DNA of 64,000 nucleotides, from contig NZ_BAAAKI010000017.1 of NCBI RefSeq assembly GCF_039527675.1, forward strand, positions 1 through 64,000, read 5' to 3'. Under the pieces are notes generated by a model. It was not told the DNA's origin, ran no database searches, and saw only the letters and a list, made by a program, of their open reading frames with translations. Of this stretch, positions 34,178 to 42,586 are shown piece after piece (positions within the stretch are counted from its first letter, which is position 1; every line of letters begins with the position of its first letter). The DNA comes from Luteococcus sanguinis. Lineage in GTDB: Bacteria > Actinomycetota > Actinomycetes > Propionibacteriales > Propionibacteriaceae. A program made the translations under genes and the position numbers.

Positions 34178-34339
34178 TCAGGGTTCGAAGACATCCCTGT
34201 CCTGCCATGCCATCGTGCCGACAATGAGCAGCAACAAAAGCACCACGATGACGAGTGCAATGGGTCGCGATACGCCCGCCGGGAGGCTCAGCGCGATCAT
34301 GTAACCAGCCGACCCAGCGGCTACCAGTGCCCAGCCCAT
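34178..34339 (-). CDS. Possible small two-span membrane protein
   Basis: A 53-residue reading frame starting at ATG 34339: a short helix MGWALVAAGSAGYMIALSL, a turn with PAGVSRP, and a strongly hydrophobic helix IALVIVVLLLLLIVGTMAW with a charged tail. GGATGGGG lies upstream at acceptable distance. It is on the opposite strand from, and upstream of, nothing clearly related. No family is recognised. The hydrophobic pattern is the only support, so it is tentative. Confidence 0.4.
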   Translation of the reverse strand: MGWALVAAGSAGYMIALSLPAGVSRPIALVIVVLLLLLIVGTMAWQDRDVFEP

Positions 34340-34905
34340 GGCGGCCCCATCCGACCCTCCATGCCGCCCTCATCCTGCGGGACGCCGAACCGGACTGGGA
34401 CTCCCTCATCGTGCTACCTGACTGCCCCCGCTACCGTGAGCTGCTCGCTGAGACGGCACGAAGTGTCCACGCCGTGGGCGTCCACGTGATCCTGCTGTGC
34501 CCAGACGGGGCGTGGTTCTCCGAGAGCTGGAGCGGCTAGCACCGGCGCCAGGTCAAAGCCGAACCGACTATGGGGGTGAGCAAGCCAGCCAGAGCCGTCG
34601 CCCAACCCGCCGTCATTCCAATAACTTGGTGGGCGCACGGGCCAACAGCCGTTCCTTTCGGGACTCCTCGCCGGCCCTTAGACGGTCACCACGTGGCCGC
34701 ACAGGTCGACGCCGGTTGCGAGAGGGGCCCACATGCGTCGTTCAGACAGCCCCTCACCCGCATCTGTGAGCAACGAGTTAACTTTTGGCCAGATCAGTAA
34801 CCCCGGCAGTTCCCGTCAGCAGGCTTCCGCTCGTACGCTTGGGGAGCGAAGACTCGCGTGCCTGTAGCCGACCTACGGCAGAATTCACAGGGGAGGCTGA
34901 TGTAG
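34340..34905. other. Stretch without an intact gene
   Basis: About 560 bases with only short frames. 34357-34539 on the plus strand encodes a protein-like segment without a start codon (see next entry). From 34540 to 34905 no convincing gene, hairpin or repeat was seen. The segment is less GC-rich than its surroundings. Confidence 0.5.
34357..34539 (+). pseudogene. Possible gene remnant lacking its 5' end
   Basis: Sixty codons ending in a stop read like a folded-protein C-terminus (AALILRDAEPDWDSLIVLPD, then CPRYRELLAETARSVHAVGV). Upstream in frame the sequence becomes antisense-like and no start codon or ribosome-binding site is available. I do not recognise the family. It may be chance reading, so confidence is low. 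Confidence 0.3.
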
Positions 34906-35106
34906 ATGCGGTCGGCGGTGTATTTGGGTCTACCTTTGCTGGCCCTCCTGGGCGGGTACATTCTGCCACTAAAGTCGCGGTCTTCCGCATGTGGATCGTT
35001 CTGCACCTACTCATGGTCGACGCAGAGTTACATCCTGCTTGCGGTCGGCCTTTTCCTCGCATTGGCCCTGACCTTCATGGCAATTCGTGCAAAGCCAAAG
35101 AGATAA
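34906..35106 (+). CDS. Small two-span membrane protein
   Basis: A 66-residue protein with two hydrophobic helices (VYLGLPLLALLGGYILPL and YILLAVGLFLALALTFMAI) separated by a Ser/Cys-containing loop, and a basic C-terminus KPKR. ATG 34906 follows GGGGAGG. A secreted-protein gene starts 20 bases downstream, so the two probably form one transcript. Function unknown. Confidence 0.6.
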   Translation: MRSAVYLGLPLLALLGGYILPLKSRSSACGSFCTYSWSTQSYILLAVGLFLALALTFMAIRAKPKR

Positions 35107-35126
35107 AACCACGGCAAGGGGAAGAG

Positions 35127-35744
35127 ATGAACACTCGGTCAGCGGCTGCCCTGCTTGGCGCAGCCTCACTCATTGGCGCGCTGGCGACGGGGCCAGCTTC
35201 GCCCGCACAGGCAGACCCAGCGACCGAACCGTGGGTTTGCACTCAGTTGAATGACCAAGGCGATCGGGTCTGGGACGACACCTTACCCAGTTTCGAGATG
35301 GATTCTGTCGCTCAGCAGTTGAGCGCGCAAGTCGACAAACATCCAGACGAGCTCATGGGCGTCGCCTTCTGTCACGACTACAGCGCTATTGAACTGAGCG
35401 TTAAAGATGGTGTGGACCTGAAGCAACTGCCAGACGTCGCCAAGATTTTGTCCGATAATCCCGCCTCCAGAGTGGCAATCCAGACGACTCCGATGTCGGT
35501 CGCAGAGCTCAGGGCTCTGCGGGATTCGGTGGTTGAAGCTGACCTCGCGGATGGGACAGCATCCGCAGCATCATACGCAATCGACACACACGACTCGACC
35601 GTCGTCGTTAGTAGTCAACGGGGAGCTCAGGACACCAGCCTCAAGAAGCTCAAAGATGTCGGAAAGTCTGGCCGCGTAAAGATCCGCGACGAAAAATCCA
35701 AGGGCCACGGGACAAATTCTCGCCTTGACGGTTCGCACGCTTGA
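35127..35744 (+). CDS. Secreted protein, probably 3' truncated
   Basis: A 205-residue protein with a clear signal peptide (residues 1-29, ALLGAASLIGALATGP then SPAQA-D) and GGGGAAGAG-like ribosome-binding site (GGGGAAGAG before ATG 35127). The mature part has two Cys (VCTQLNDQG, AFCHDYSAIE) and a C-terminal segment AIDTHDSTVVVSSQRG that recalls propeptides or N-terminal domains of secreted serine peptidases. The last 15 residues are unlike the rest and are read antisense to another gene fragment, so a deletion probably removed the original C-terminus. Confidence 0.65.
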   Translation: MNTRSAAALLGAASLIGALATGPASPAQADPATEPWVCTQLNDQGDRVWDDTLPSFEMDSVAQQLSAQVDKHPDELMGVAFCHDYSAIELSVKDGVDLKQLPDVAKILSDNPASRVAIQTTPMSVAELRALRDSVVEADLADGTASAASYAIDTHDSTVVVSSQRGAQDTSLKKLKDVGKSGRVKIRDEKSKGHGTNSRLDGSHA

Positions 35745-35851
35745 GCTCGACCTGCTTCGCATCCTGGGCTTTGAGCACCTTGAGATATCTCTTGCGTCGA
35801 CGCCAATCCCCCACCAGATGTCGCCCCGAGGAAGGCCAGTTGATCGCTCAT
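35703..35851 (-). pseudogene. Frameshifted and 3' truncated small gene
   Basis: ATG 35851 has a perfect GGAGGATTTTC upstream and encodes MSDQLAFLGATSGG. At a run of five Gs (35812-35808 on this strand) the protein-like frame shifts to DWRRRKRYLKVLKAQDAKQV and ELKRANRQGENLSRG. Coding character ends near 35703, where the convergent secreted-protein gene also loses its normal end. Interpretation as a decayed gene is inference. Confidence 0.35.
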
Positions 35852-35912
35852 GAAAATCCTCCGTACACACCATCGAACGTGGCTCGCTGCGGCTCCGAGC
35901 CCAGGACCTCGG

Positions 35913-36635
35913 TCAGGTGGTCGGCGCAGACCAACCGATCAGGGTCTGCCCCCAAGTATCGGTGAAGAAGCTGATGTCCACGATGCCAACGGCACCTGAT
36001 TCGGCGCCAATGGAACCATTGGGCACGTCACTGGAAATGGCTTTCCCCTCCCCCAGTGAGATCACGACGTGCCCTGCCCCCGACGAATTGGTCAGCCAGA
36101 TGATGGCCCCGCGGGGAATGGAGTCCAGATCGGTGGTGGTGTGCAGCAAGCCCTCGCTCTGCAATGAATAGGCAACCGAGCTGGCGGACGGATACCCGGC
36201 GTACACCGAACCGTATGACTGGCTGACCAGGGCAAGGCACAGGTCGTGCCATGCGGTGCTGCCCGAGTTCATCTGCTCGGTCATGAAGGCGATGGCCTCG
36301 TCACAGGTCACGCCGGTTGGGGACTCCCCCAGCGTGCAGGACGTCGCAGTCGTCGTTGCCTTCTTGGTCGCGGTTGCCGAGGCTGTCAAGGTGGCCTTCG
36401 CTGTCGATGTACTCGTCGCCGTGCTCGTTGACGTTGCGCTCGACGTAGTGGCTGCGGTATTCGAAGCGGTGGCCGTCGCGCTGGCGGTGCTGGTCAGTGT
36501 CACCGCCTCGGCCGAGCCGTCCGCTGACATCGTGATGGTCGTAACACTGGCCTCAGCGGGAGCGACGCCGCCCGCGAGCGCCAGGGCGGCGACGCCGGTG
36601 GCAAGGCTGGATCGGAAGTGTTTGAAGCGTGACAT
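35913..36635 (-). CDS. Secreted NlpC/P60- or CHAP-like protein with Ser/Thr/Ala linker
   Basis: A 240-residue secreted protein. The signal peptide (KHFRSSLATGVAALALAGGV, cleavage near AEA-S) is followed by a linker of about 60 Ser/Thr/Ala residues with STST repeats. A C-terminal domain of about 125 residues resembles cysteine peptidases that cut peptidoglycan: WHDLCLALVSQSYG with the candidate nucleophile Cys and GAGHVVISLGEGKAISSD with the candidate His. ATG 36635 has AAGGA four bases upstream. It is probably a cell-wall hydrolase; the exact family is uncertain. Confidence 0.7.
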   Translation of the reverse strand: MSRFKHFRSSLATGVAALALAGGVAPAEASVTTITMSADGSAEAVTLTSTASATATASNTAATTSSATSTSTATSTSTAKATLTASATATKKATTTATSCTLGESPTGVTCDEAIAFMTEQMNSGSTAWHDLCLALVSQSYGSVYAGYPSASSVAYSLQSEGLLHTTTDLDSIPRGAIIWLTNSSGAGHVVISLGEGKAISSDVPNGSIGAESGAVGIVDISFFTDTWGQTLIGWSAPTT

Positions 36636-36838
36636 GCGGTCCTTGGGTCGGGCGCCCCCGATGGGCACCACCGACCCGCAAGCTCAGTCGGCGCGACTGT
36701 CCACATGGCCTGCGAATACTGTGCCGGGGATGTGGGATCGCAGTGAAGCTGGGTCGCGTTGTGAGATCTTGGGAGGCGCCGCAGCTCCGTTGACGCGGCG
36801 TGGCACATGGTCGGTACCGATCAGGGTTGGAAGAATAG

Positions 36839-37903
36839 ATGGGACTGATGAACACGGACGCGAAGCCGGTAATGAGCACCATGTGGGGTGCCGAGAACGA
36901 CCACGTCTGGTCCGAGCTCGTCGATGTCGTCCGCAGCGATCGGCCTGGCAGCCTGCGCGACCTGCGCACCCTGTGGCACGCGAGCAAGGGACGCGAGGCG
37001 ATCATCCTGCGCGGTTCGGTGACCCTTGGGGACAAGTACCGCGACCTCGTCTTCGCGGCACTGCTGCGGCTGCGGCGCGAGCCCGCCCAGGTCCTCATCA
37101 CCGATGCCACCTGGGAGACCGGCAGCCATTCGTTGGAGAGGCGACTGCCCGCTGCCTTGCGCCCGCTGGTTCCCGTCCTGATCAAAAGCTTCATGGGGAT
37201 GGTTGACTCTCCCCGCGTCCGCTACGCCGTGCTCTCGACCGACGAGGTCGAGATCTTCCCCCGCACCTGGCATGTGTCCCCCGACCGCGTGGTTTTCACG
37301 CCCTTCAATCACACGGTCGACGACACCCGACTCGGCGATGTCGGCGTTCTCGATGTGACGGACGGGGGTTACATCTTCTCCGGTGGCGACTCCCTGCGTG
37401 AGTACGACCTGCTCGAGGAAGCCCTGACCGGCCTCGAGGTGCCGGTGAGGTTGGCCTCGTGGTGGCAACCATCGACGCCCACGCCGAACATCGAGTCCGG
37501 CCGACGGACCCACCAGGAGTTCCAGCAATTGCTGGCCGGCTCGCATGCCGTCGTGATTCCGCTGCAGGTGTCCAACCGCAGTTCGGGCCAGCAGACCTAC
37601 TTGAACGCGATGCTGCTCGGCAAACCGGTCATCGTCACTGAGGCACCCGGGGTGCACGACTACATCGAGAACGGGGTCACGGGCGTCATCGTCCCGGCGA
37701 ATGCCCAAGGGCTCCGGTCCGCCATCCAGCACGTGATGGACCCGGCCAATGCAGAGCACTACCGCCAGATGGGGCAGCGGGCTTCGGACGCGGTACGCGA
37801 GGCCAACCACGGTCTGACCTATCGCAAGATGCTGCTGCGCGCCGCCGGGATCTCGGACGAGCAGATCGAGGCAGCCGAGAGCCGGGCCCTGTCCACGACC
37901 TGA
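36839..37903 (+). CDS. Glycosyltransferase family 4-like protein
   Basis: A 354-residue GT-B enzyme. The C-terminal half has the nucleotide-sugar-binding pattern of GT4: HAVVIPLQVSNRSSGQQTYL, GKPVIVTEAPGVHDYIENG and VTGVIVPANAQGLRSAI. No membrane helix or signal peptide is obvious. Donor and acceptor are unknown. The ATG at 36839 and the one at 36848 are both possible starts. It is convergent with the endonuclease gene. Confidence 0.82.
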   Translation: MGLMNTDAKPVMSTMWGAENDHVWSELVDVVRSDRPGSLRDLRTLWHASKGREAIILRGSVTLGDKYRDLVFAALLRLRREPAQVLITDATWETGSHSLERRLPAALRPLVPVLIKSFMGMVDSPRVRYAVLSTDEVEIFPRTWHVSPDRVVFTPFNHTVDDTRLGDVGVLDVTDGGYIFSGGDSLREYDLLEEALTGLEVPVRLASWWQPSTPTPNIESGRRTHQEFQQLLAGSHAVVIPLQVSNRSSGQQTYLNAMLLGKPVIVTEAPGVHDYIENGVTGVIVPANAQGLRSAIQHVMDPANAEHYRQMGQRASDAVREANHGLTYRKMLLRAAGISDEQIEAAESRALSTT

Positions 37904-37925
37904 CGCGGGCCCAAGCCGGCTTCGG

Positions 37926-38729
37926 TCACCAGCGGATGTCGCGCAGTGCCTCGATGGGACGCGGTGCATACAGCGCCCCCGCGCCCAGTGCTCCGGCGGC
38001 GACCAGCGCGTCCCCGAAGTCAAGGCCGGTGCGCTTCGACAGTTCGGCGACTGAGACCTGGTAGGTACCAAACTCGTCGAGGTCCAGAATCTCCAGCCGG
38101 TCCAGTTTTTGCGTCAACAGGAAGGCGCGGGCCTTCAGTTCGTCGTCCTCGACGAAGATGACAACCTTCCAGAACTCCTTCGGCAGCGCCACCTCGCGGT
38201 ACACCGGGTCATCGTCGGAGAACACCGGACCGCCAAACACGCTGATGCGAAGGTCGTCCACATCGACCTCGTCATAGAGCGCGTCCTCGATCCGTCCCCA
38301 GATGCCGCCCTGGGACGACTGGTTGAAGTCGGCGACCTGGGGCGTGATGTTGGTGAAGTAGAAGGAGTCGGAGTTGGCCTGGTGCGCCTCCGCGTCACTC
38401 CCCCACGTCAGGTCCGCCCGGCGCGCAACATGGCCTCGATCGATCCGGTTGTCGGAGTACAGCTCGTCCCCGACCTGCATCTGGTGCGGCACCCGTGGGT
38501 CCAGCCGGAATTTCATGCTCGACCGGGAGAGCTTCTGCATCCGCTTGCCATCGACATTCCAGGCCACCCAGCGCGCGAGGTGCCGGCTCGCGCTGAGTGC
38601 GAGGGAGAAGTGGGTGTAGTCGATGACGGACGATCCGTTGAGCACCACCGCGTCGTCGGCCGCAGCGCCACTCATTGCGGGCAGCGAAACCTGTGTGGAC
38701 AAGAACTTGGGGTCGAATCCGGTCGCCAT
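37926..38729 (-). CDS. DNA/RNA non-specific endonuclease (NUC1 family)
   Basis: A 267-residue beta-beta-alpha-metal nuclease. The catalytic His100 is in the IDRGHVARRADLTWG motif and the Mg-binding Asn127 in SFYFTNITPQVADFNQ. NUC1-family members are usually secreted, but no signal peptide is present here, so it stays in the cell or is exported by another route. The start is ATG 38729. No obvious inhibitor gene lies next to it. Confidence 0.88.
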   Translation of the reverse strand: MATGFDPKFLSTQVSLPAMSGAAADDAVVLNGSSVIDYTHFSLALSASRHLARWVAWNVDGKRMQKLSRSSMKFRLDPRVPHQMQVGDELYSDNRIDRGHVARRADLTWGSDAEAHQANSDSFYFTNITPQVADFNQSSQGGIWGRIEDALYDEVDVDDLRISVFGGPVFSDDDPVYREVALPKEFWKVVIFVEDDELKARAFLLTQKLDRLEILDLDEFGTYQVSVAELSKRTGLDFGDALVAAGALGAGALYAPRPIEALRDIRW

Positions 38730-38860
38730 GGGGCCAACCTCTCACACGCCGGTGACAAGTTCGTGACCCGTCAGCCGCCACAACGCGCACCACAGCCGCG
38801 AACGGTCGTGGAACGGCGCCGTTTTGCTCTCACAGGGCGATTTTGGCGGCGAAGGCCCGA

Positions 38861-39121
38861 TCAGCGCGGCGCGAGCCCGCGACGGACCGCCTTCACGACC
38901 TCCTCGTAGCCGAGCAACACCACGCCGGACCCGAACGCGGCCACCCAGCGGATCGCATCCAGCGGCGCGGTCCCGAAGGCCGACTGCAGGAAGGGCAACT
39001 CCACGACAGCGACCTGCGCCAGCGTCCCGAAGGCGATCGCCAGCCACAACCTCTTGTTGGTGAACAGGTGGTCGAAGGCGCTGGCCAGGTCGGGGCGGCT
39101 GTTGAGCGCGTTGAACAGCGG
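38861..39121 (-). pseudogene. Remnant of a cation P-type ATPase C-terminus
   Basis: About 85 codons encode the last membrane segment of a cation-transporting P-type ATPase (Cation_ATPase_C): LFNALNSRPDLASAF, LFTNKRLWLAIAFGTLAQVA, ELPFLQSAFGTAPLDAIRW and a Glu-Glu-Val-x-Lys-Ala end. All upstream domains (phosphorylation Asp, ATP-binding) are missing. Upstream of 39121 the sequence is unrelated and abuts a GntR fragment on the other strand. Confidence 0.75.
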
Positions 39122-39142
39122 CACCTCGACGTGGTTGAGGGT

Positions 39143-39265
39143 GCGCCCCTCCTCAGCATGAGGTCCACCGTCTTTGACGACCAGGACCGCCTCGTCTGTT
39201 ACGGGGAAACGACCCACGCGCCCGAGTTCGGCGAGATTGCCATCAGTTTGCGGAACCAGGTCTGA
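39143..39265 (+). pseudogene. Remnant of a GntR-family regulator (UTRA domain end)
   Basis: Forty codons match the end of a UTRA effector domain (APLLSMRSTVFDDQDRLVCY, then GETTHAPEFGEIAISL). No start codon or HTH domain is present; the 5' part is lost at the junction with the ATPase remnant near 39121-39143. Confidence 0.6.
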
Positions 39266-39288
39266 GCCGATCAGAGCACGGTGGTCAC

Positions 39289-40707
39289 TCAGCTCGGACG
39301 GGTCATCTCCTCCGGGACCACCCACTGGTCGAACTCGTCGGCGGTGAGGAAGCCGAGCTCCAGCGCGGCCTCCTTCAAGGTCGTCCCGTCATGGTTGGCC
39401 TTCTTGGCGATGTTTGCGGCCTTGTCGTAACCGATATGGCGATTAAGGGCAGTGACCAGCATCAGGTCGGTCTCCAGGTGCTGCTGGATCACGTCCCGAT
39501 TCGGTTCGATGCCCACCGCGCAGTGGTCGTTGAAGCTGACGCATGCGTCGCCGATGAGCTGGATCGACTCCAGCACGCACCACGCCATCACCGGCTTGAA
39601 GACGTTCAGCTGGAAGTTGCCCTGGCCACCGGCGAAACCCACCGTCGCGTCATTTCCGAAGACCTTGGTGGCGACCATGGTCATCGCCTCGCACTGGGTC
39701 GGGTTGACCTTGCCCGGCATGATCGAGCTGCCCGGTTCGTTCTCCGGGATCAACAACTCACCAATCCCCTCGCGCGGCCCGGACGCATACCAGCGCACGT
39801 CGTTGGCGATCTTCATCAGCGCCATCGCCAGCGTCCGCAGGCTCGCCGACACCCCCACCAGCGCATCATGGGCGCTCAACGCTGCGAACAGGTTGTCGGC
39901 CTGGTGGAAGTCGATACCGGTCTCGGCGGTGATCTTCGCGGCAGCCAGCTCACCGAACTGGGGATGGGCGTTGAGCCCGGTTCCGACGGCGGTGCCGCCG
40001 ATCGCCAAACCGCGTGCCTGCTCGTCCGCGAAGTGGACGGCGGTCAGTGTGTCGTCCAATTGTGCGACCCATCCTCCGATCACCTGGCCGAGCCGGACCG
40101 GCGTCGCGTCCTGCAGGTGGGTTCGCCCCACCATCACGACGTCGTCGTAGCGTGCGGCAAGCTCGGCGAAGGTGTCGCGCAACTTCGTCACGCCGGGGTA
40201 CAGCGTGGCCTGCAGTTCGCTCACCACGGCGATGTGCATGGCCGTGGGGAAGGTGTCGTTGGACGACTGCCCGCGGTTGACGTGGTCATTGGGGTGGACG
40301 GGCGTCTTCGACCCCAACTCTCCCCCCGCCAGTTCGATCGCGCGGTTGCCGATCACCTCGTTGGCGTTCATGTTGGACTGGGTGCCCGACCCGGTCTGGA
40401 AGACCACCAGCGGGAACTCCGCGTCCAGGTCACCGCGGACGACCTCGTCCGCTGCCCGGACGATCAGCTCGGCAACCTCGGCCGGCAACTCCCCCAGCTC
40501 GGCATTGGCCTGCGCCGCGGACTTCTTCAGCACGCCCAGCGCCCGGATCATGGGCCGTCCCCACACGAAGGTGGGGCGACCGATGTCGAAGTGGTGCAGG
40601 CTGCGCTCGGTCTGCGCGCCCCAGTAGTGCTCTGCGGGCACCTCGATGGTGCCCATGCTGTCGCTCTCAGCCCTGCGCTGGGTCATTGCCCCGTCCGCGT
40701 TGTTCAT
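39289..40707 (-). CDS. fumC: Fumarate hydratase class II
   Basis: A 472-residue fumarase of the aspartase/fumarase superfamily, interconverting fumarate and malate in the TCA cycle and in the propionate route. It has the signature GSSIMPGKVNPTQCEAM with the catalytic Ser loop, FQTGSGTQSNMNANEV near the N-terminus and GRTHLQDATPV. The length fits the tetrameric, iron-free enzyme. ATG 40707 has GAGAGGAGCC upstream. It lies 27 bases downstream of a broken histidine kinase gene on the same strand. Confidence 0.95.
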   Translation of the reverse strand: MNNADGAMTQRRAESDSMGTIEVPAEHYWGAQTERSLHHFDIGRPTFVWGRPMIRALGVLKKSAAQANAELGELPAEVAELIVRAADEVVRGDLDAEFPLVVFQTGSGTQSNMNANEVIGNRAIELAGGELGSKTPVHPNDHVNRGQSSNDTFPTAMHIAVVSELQATLYPGVTKLRDTFAELAARYDDVVMVGRTHLQDATPVRLGQVIGGWVAQLDDTLTAVHFADEQARGLAIGGTAVGTGLNAHPQFGELAAAKITAETGIDFHQADNLFAALSAHDALVGVSASLRTLAMALMKIANDVRWYASGPREGIGELLIPENEPGSSIMPGKVNPTQCEAMTMVATKVFGNDATVGFAGGQGNFQLNVFKPVMAWCVLESIQLIGDACVSFNDHCAVGIEPNRDVIQQHLETDLMLVTALNRHIGYDKAANIAKKANHDGTTLKEAALELGFLTADEFDQWVVPEEMTRPS

Positions 40708-40734
40708 CGTGGCTCCTCTCGCCTTCCCTCGACC

Positions 40735-41870
40735 CTACGTCGGCGCTGGATTGTCCTGAAGTCCCCATCGAGGCGGGCTGGTGGGCAATCGCACCGTGAA
40801 GCGGGCACCGCGTCCCGAACCATCACTGTGTGCCTCGATGCTGCCGTTCAGCGACGAGACGATGGCGCGGCTGATGGACAGGCCGACCCCGGTGCCGCCG
40901 TCCACCTCGCGGGTGCGGGAGCTGTCGTCACGGTAGAAGCGTTCGAACAGGTGCGGCAGGGCGTCCTCGTGGATGCCGACGCCGGTGTCTGCCACCTCAA
41001 GGGCAACTCTGGCTCCCGCGTCCTCGAGCCTGGTCGTGATGTCGACCCGGTCGCCTGCCCTGGAGTGTTGGAGGGCATTGCGCAGGAGGTTGTCCAGCAC
41101 CTGACCCAGCTGGGCGGGATCTGCATCGACCACCGCGCCGGCATCGCACTGTAGGCGCAGGCCCACGTCCGCGTCCTGGAAGAGGCGCCGGTGCGCCGAG
41201 GTGGTGGCGACCACGAACTGGTCCAGCTCGACGGGCTCCAGGTCGGTTGGCAGGCCACCCTCTTCGGCGCGCGACACGCGGAGATGTCGGCAGCAAGAGC
41301 CGTCAGCCGCTGGTTCTGCCGCAGCAGCACCTACAAGGTCTCGTCGTTCCAGGCGACGACCCCATCCTGCAATCCCTCGAGGGTCACCTGCACCGCAGCC
41401 AGCGGTGTGCGCAGCTCGTGCCCCAGGTCGGTGAGCATCCGACGGCGGGTGTTCTCGGTGGACGCGATCTGGGCAGCCATCTGGTTGAACTCCTCAGCGA
41501 CCTCGCCCAACTCTGGGTCACCGGCGGCCAGCCGGACGGGTTGGTCGTAGTCCCCGCGGGACACTCGCGCAGCTCCCTCGATCAGGGCATCGAGGCCCCG
41601 GGCGAGGTTGCGGTTCACCAGCCACGCCGTCGCGACGGCGACCACCAGCGCCACCCCGAGCCCCACCACCAGGGAGACTGCGCCAGCTGCACGGAAGGCC
41701 TGTTCGGCATGGTCCAGCACCGCCGGTTGCCCGTGCCCGGCCTGGTGCATGTGCTGGGTGAAGACTGCCGGGCCCACCACCGTTGCGGTGACGACCGCCG
41801 TCAGTCCCATCGCGGCCAGCACCGCCACTTGCGTCCACAGCAGTCGTCGTCCCCAGCCCAGACCGGTCAT
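40735..41870 (-). pseudogene. Sensor histidine kinase with two disabling mutations
   Basis: A two-component kinase: two membrane helices, a HAMP segment, an H-box in LTDLGHELRTPLAAV, N-box LDNLLRNALQHS, G1 ADTGVGI and G2 GGTGVGLSIS. The frame is cut by a TAG at 41333-41331 (after AWNDETL). It resumes with VLLRQNQRLTALAADIS, then loses one base near 41279 before VSRAEEGGLPTDLEP. Both lesions lie between the H-box and the ATPase domain. The overlapping regulator (ATGA at 41867-41870) is intact. Confidence 0.82.
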
Positions 41871-42568
41871 CGGCCCGGACCCATCCGGTACCCGACCCCG
41901 CGCACCGTCTGCACGAAGCGGGACGAGGACGAGTCGTCGCCCAACTTCTTGCGCAGGTTGGCGACGTGCACGTCGACCAGGTGGTCGTCCCCGGCCCAGT
42001 CGTAACCCCAGACGTCTTCGAAGAGCCGCTGGCGAGTGAGCACCCGGCCGGGGTGGGAGGAGAGTGCGTCCAGCAGGTCGAACTCCGTGCGGGTCAGGTC
42101 GAGCACGACACCGTCCAGTTCCACCTCACGGGCGGCTGGACGCACGATGAGCGCGCCGAAGCGGCGCTCCTGTGTGACGTTGCTCACGCCAAACCGTGGC
42201 CGGCGCAACAGCACCTGCACCCGTGCCACCAGCTCTCGCGGGCTGAACGGCTTCGTCATGTAGTCGTCCGCGCCGACCGACAGGCCGACGAGGGTGTCGA
42301 CCTCGTCCGCGCGGGCGGTGAGCATCAGCACATAGCAGTCGCTCCAGGTCCGCAGTCGGCGGCAGACCTCGATGCCGTCGAGTCCCGGTAGGCCGAGGTC
42401 GAGGACGATGACGTCGGGGCGCCAGTCCTCGGCCTGGGCGAGCGCGTCGAGGCCGTCGCCACTGATGCGGGTGACCATGCCGGCGCGCTCCAGGTAGTTG
42501 CGCACCGTGCCGGCGAGCACCGGTTCGTCGTCCACCACCAGCACCCGTGCAGCACCCCGTTCAGCCAT
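41867..42568 (-). CDS. OmpR-family response regulator
   Basis: A 233-residue regulator. The receiver domain has Asp11-Asp12 in VVDDEP, phospho-acceptor Asp57 in VIVLDLGLPGLDG, Thr in MLTARAD and Lys in MTKPFSP. The winged-helix DNA-binding domain covers about residues 135-230 (LTRTEFDLLDALSSHPGRV, RGVGYRMGP). It pairs with the broken kinase downstream. Probable targets are the phased TCAAGAA repeats at 43362-43438, upstream of the adjacent membrane-protein gene. Confidence 0.93.
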   Translation of the reverse strand: MAERGAARVLVVDDEPVLAGTVRNYLERAGMVTRISGDGLDALAQAEDWRPDVIVLDLGLPGLDGIEVCRRLRTWSDCYVLMLTARADEVDTLVGLSVGADDYMTKPFSPRELVARVQVLLRRPRFGVSNVTQERRFGALIVRPAAREVELDGVVLDLTRTEFDLLDALSSHPGRVLTRQRLFEDVWGYDWAGDDHLVDVHVANLRKKLGDDSSSSRFVQTVRGVGYRMGPGR

Positions 42569-42586
42569 GCCGTCCAGCCAACCAGA

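Noticed and set aside
38823..39325. Reading 38861-39325 as one intact membrane-protein gene
   Set aside because: Only its last 87 codons resemble a P-type ATPase end; the first half has no family pattern, overlaps a UTRA-like fragment on the other strand and has no start signal.
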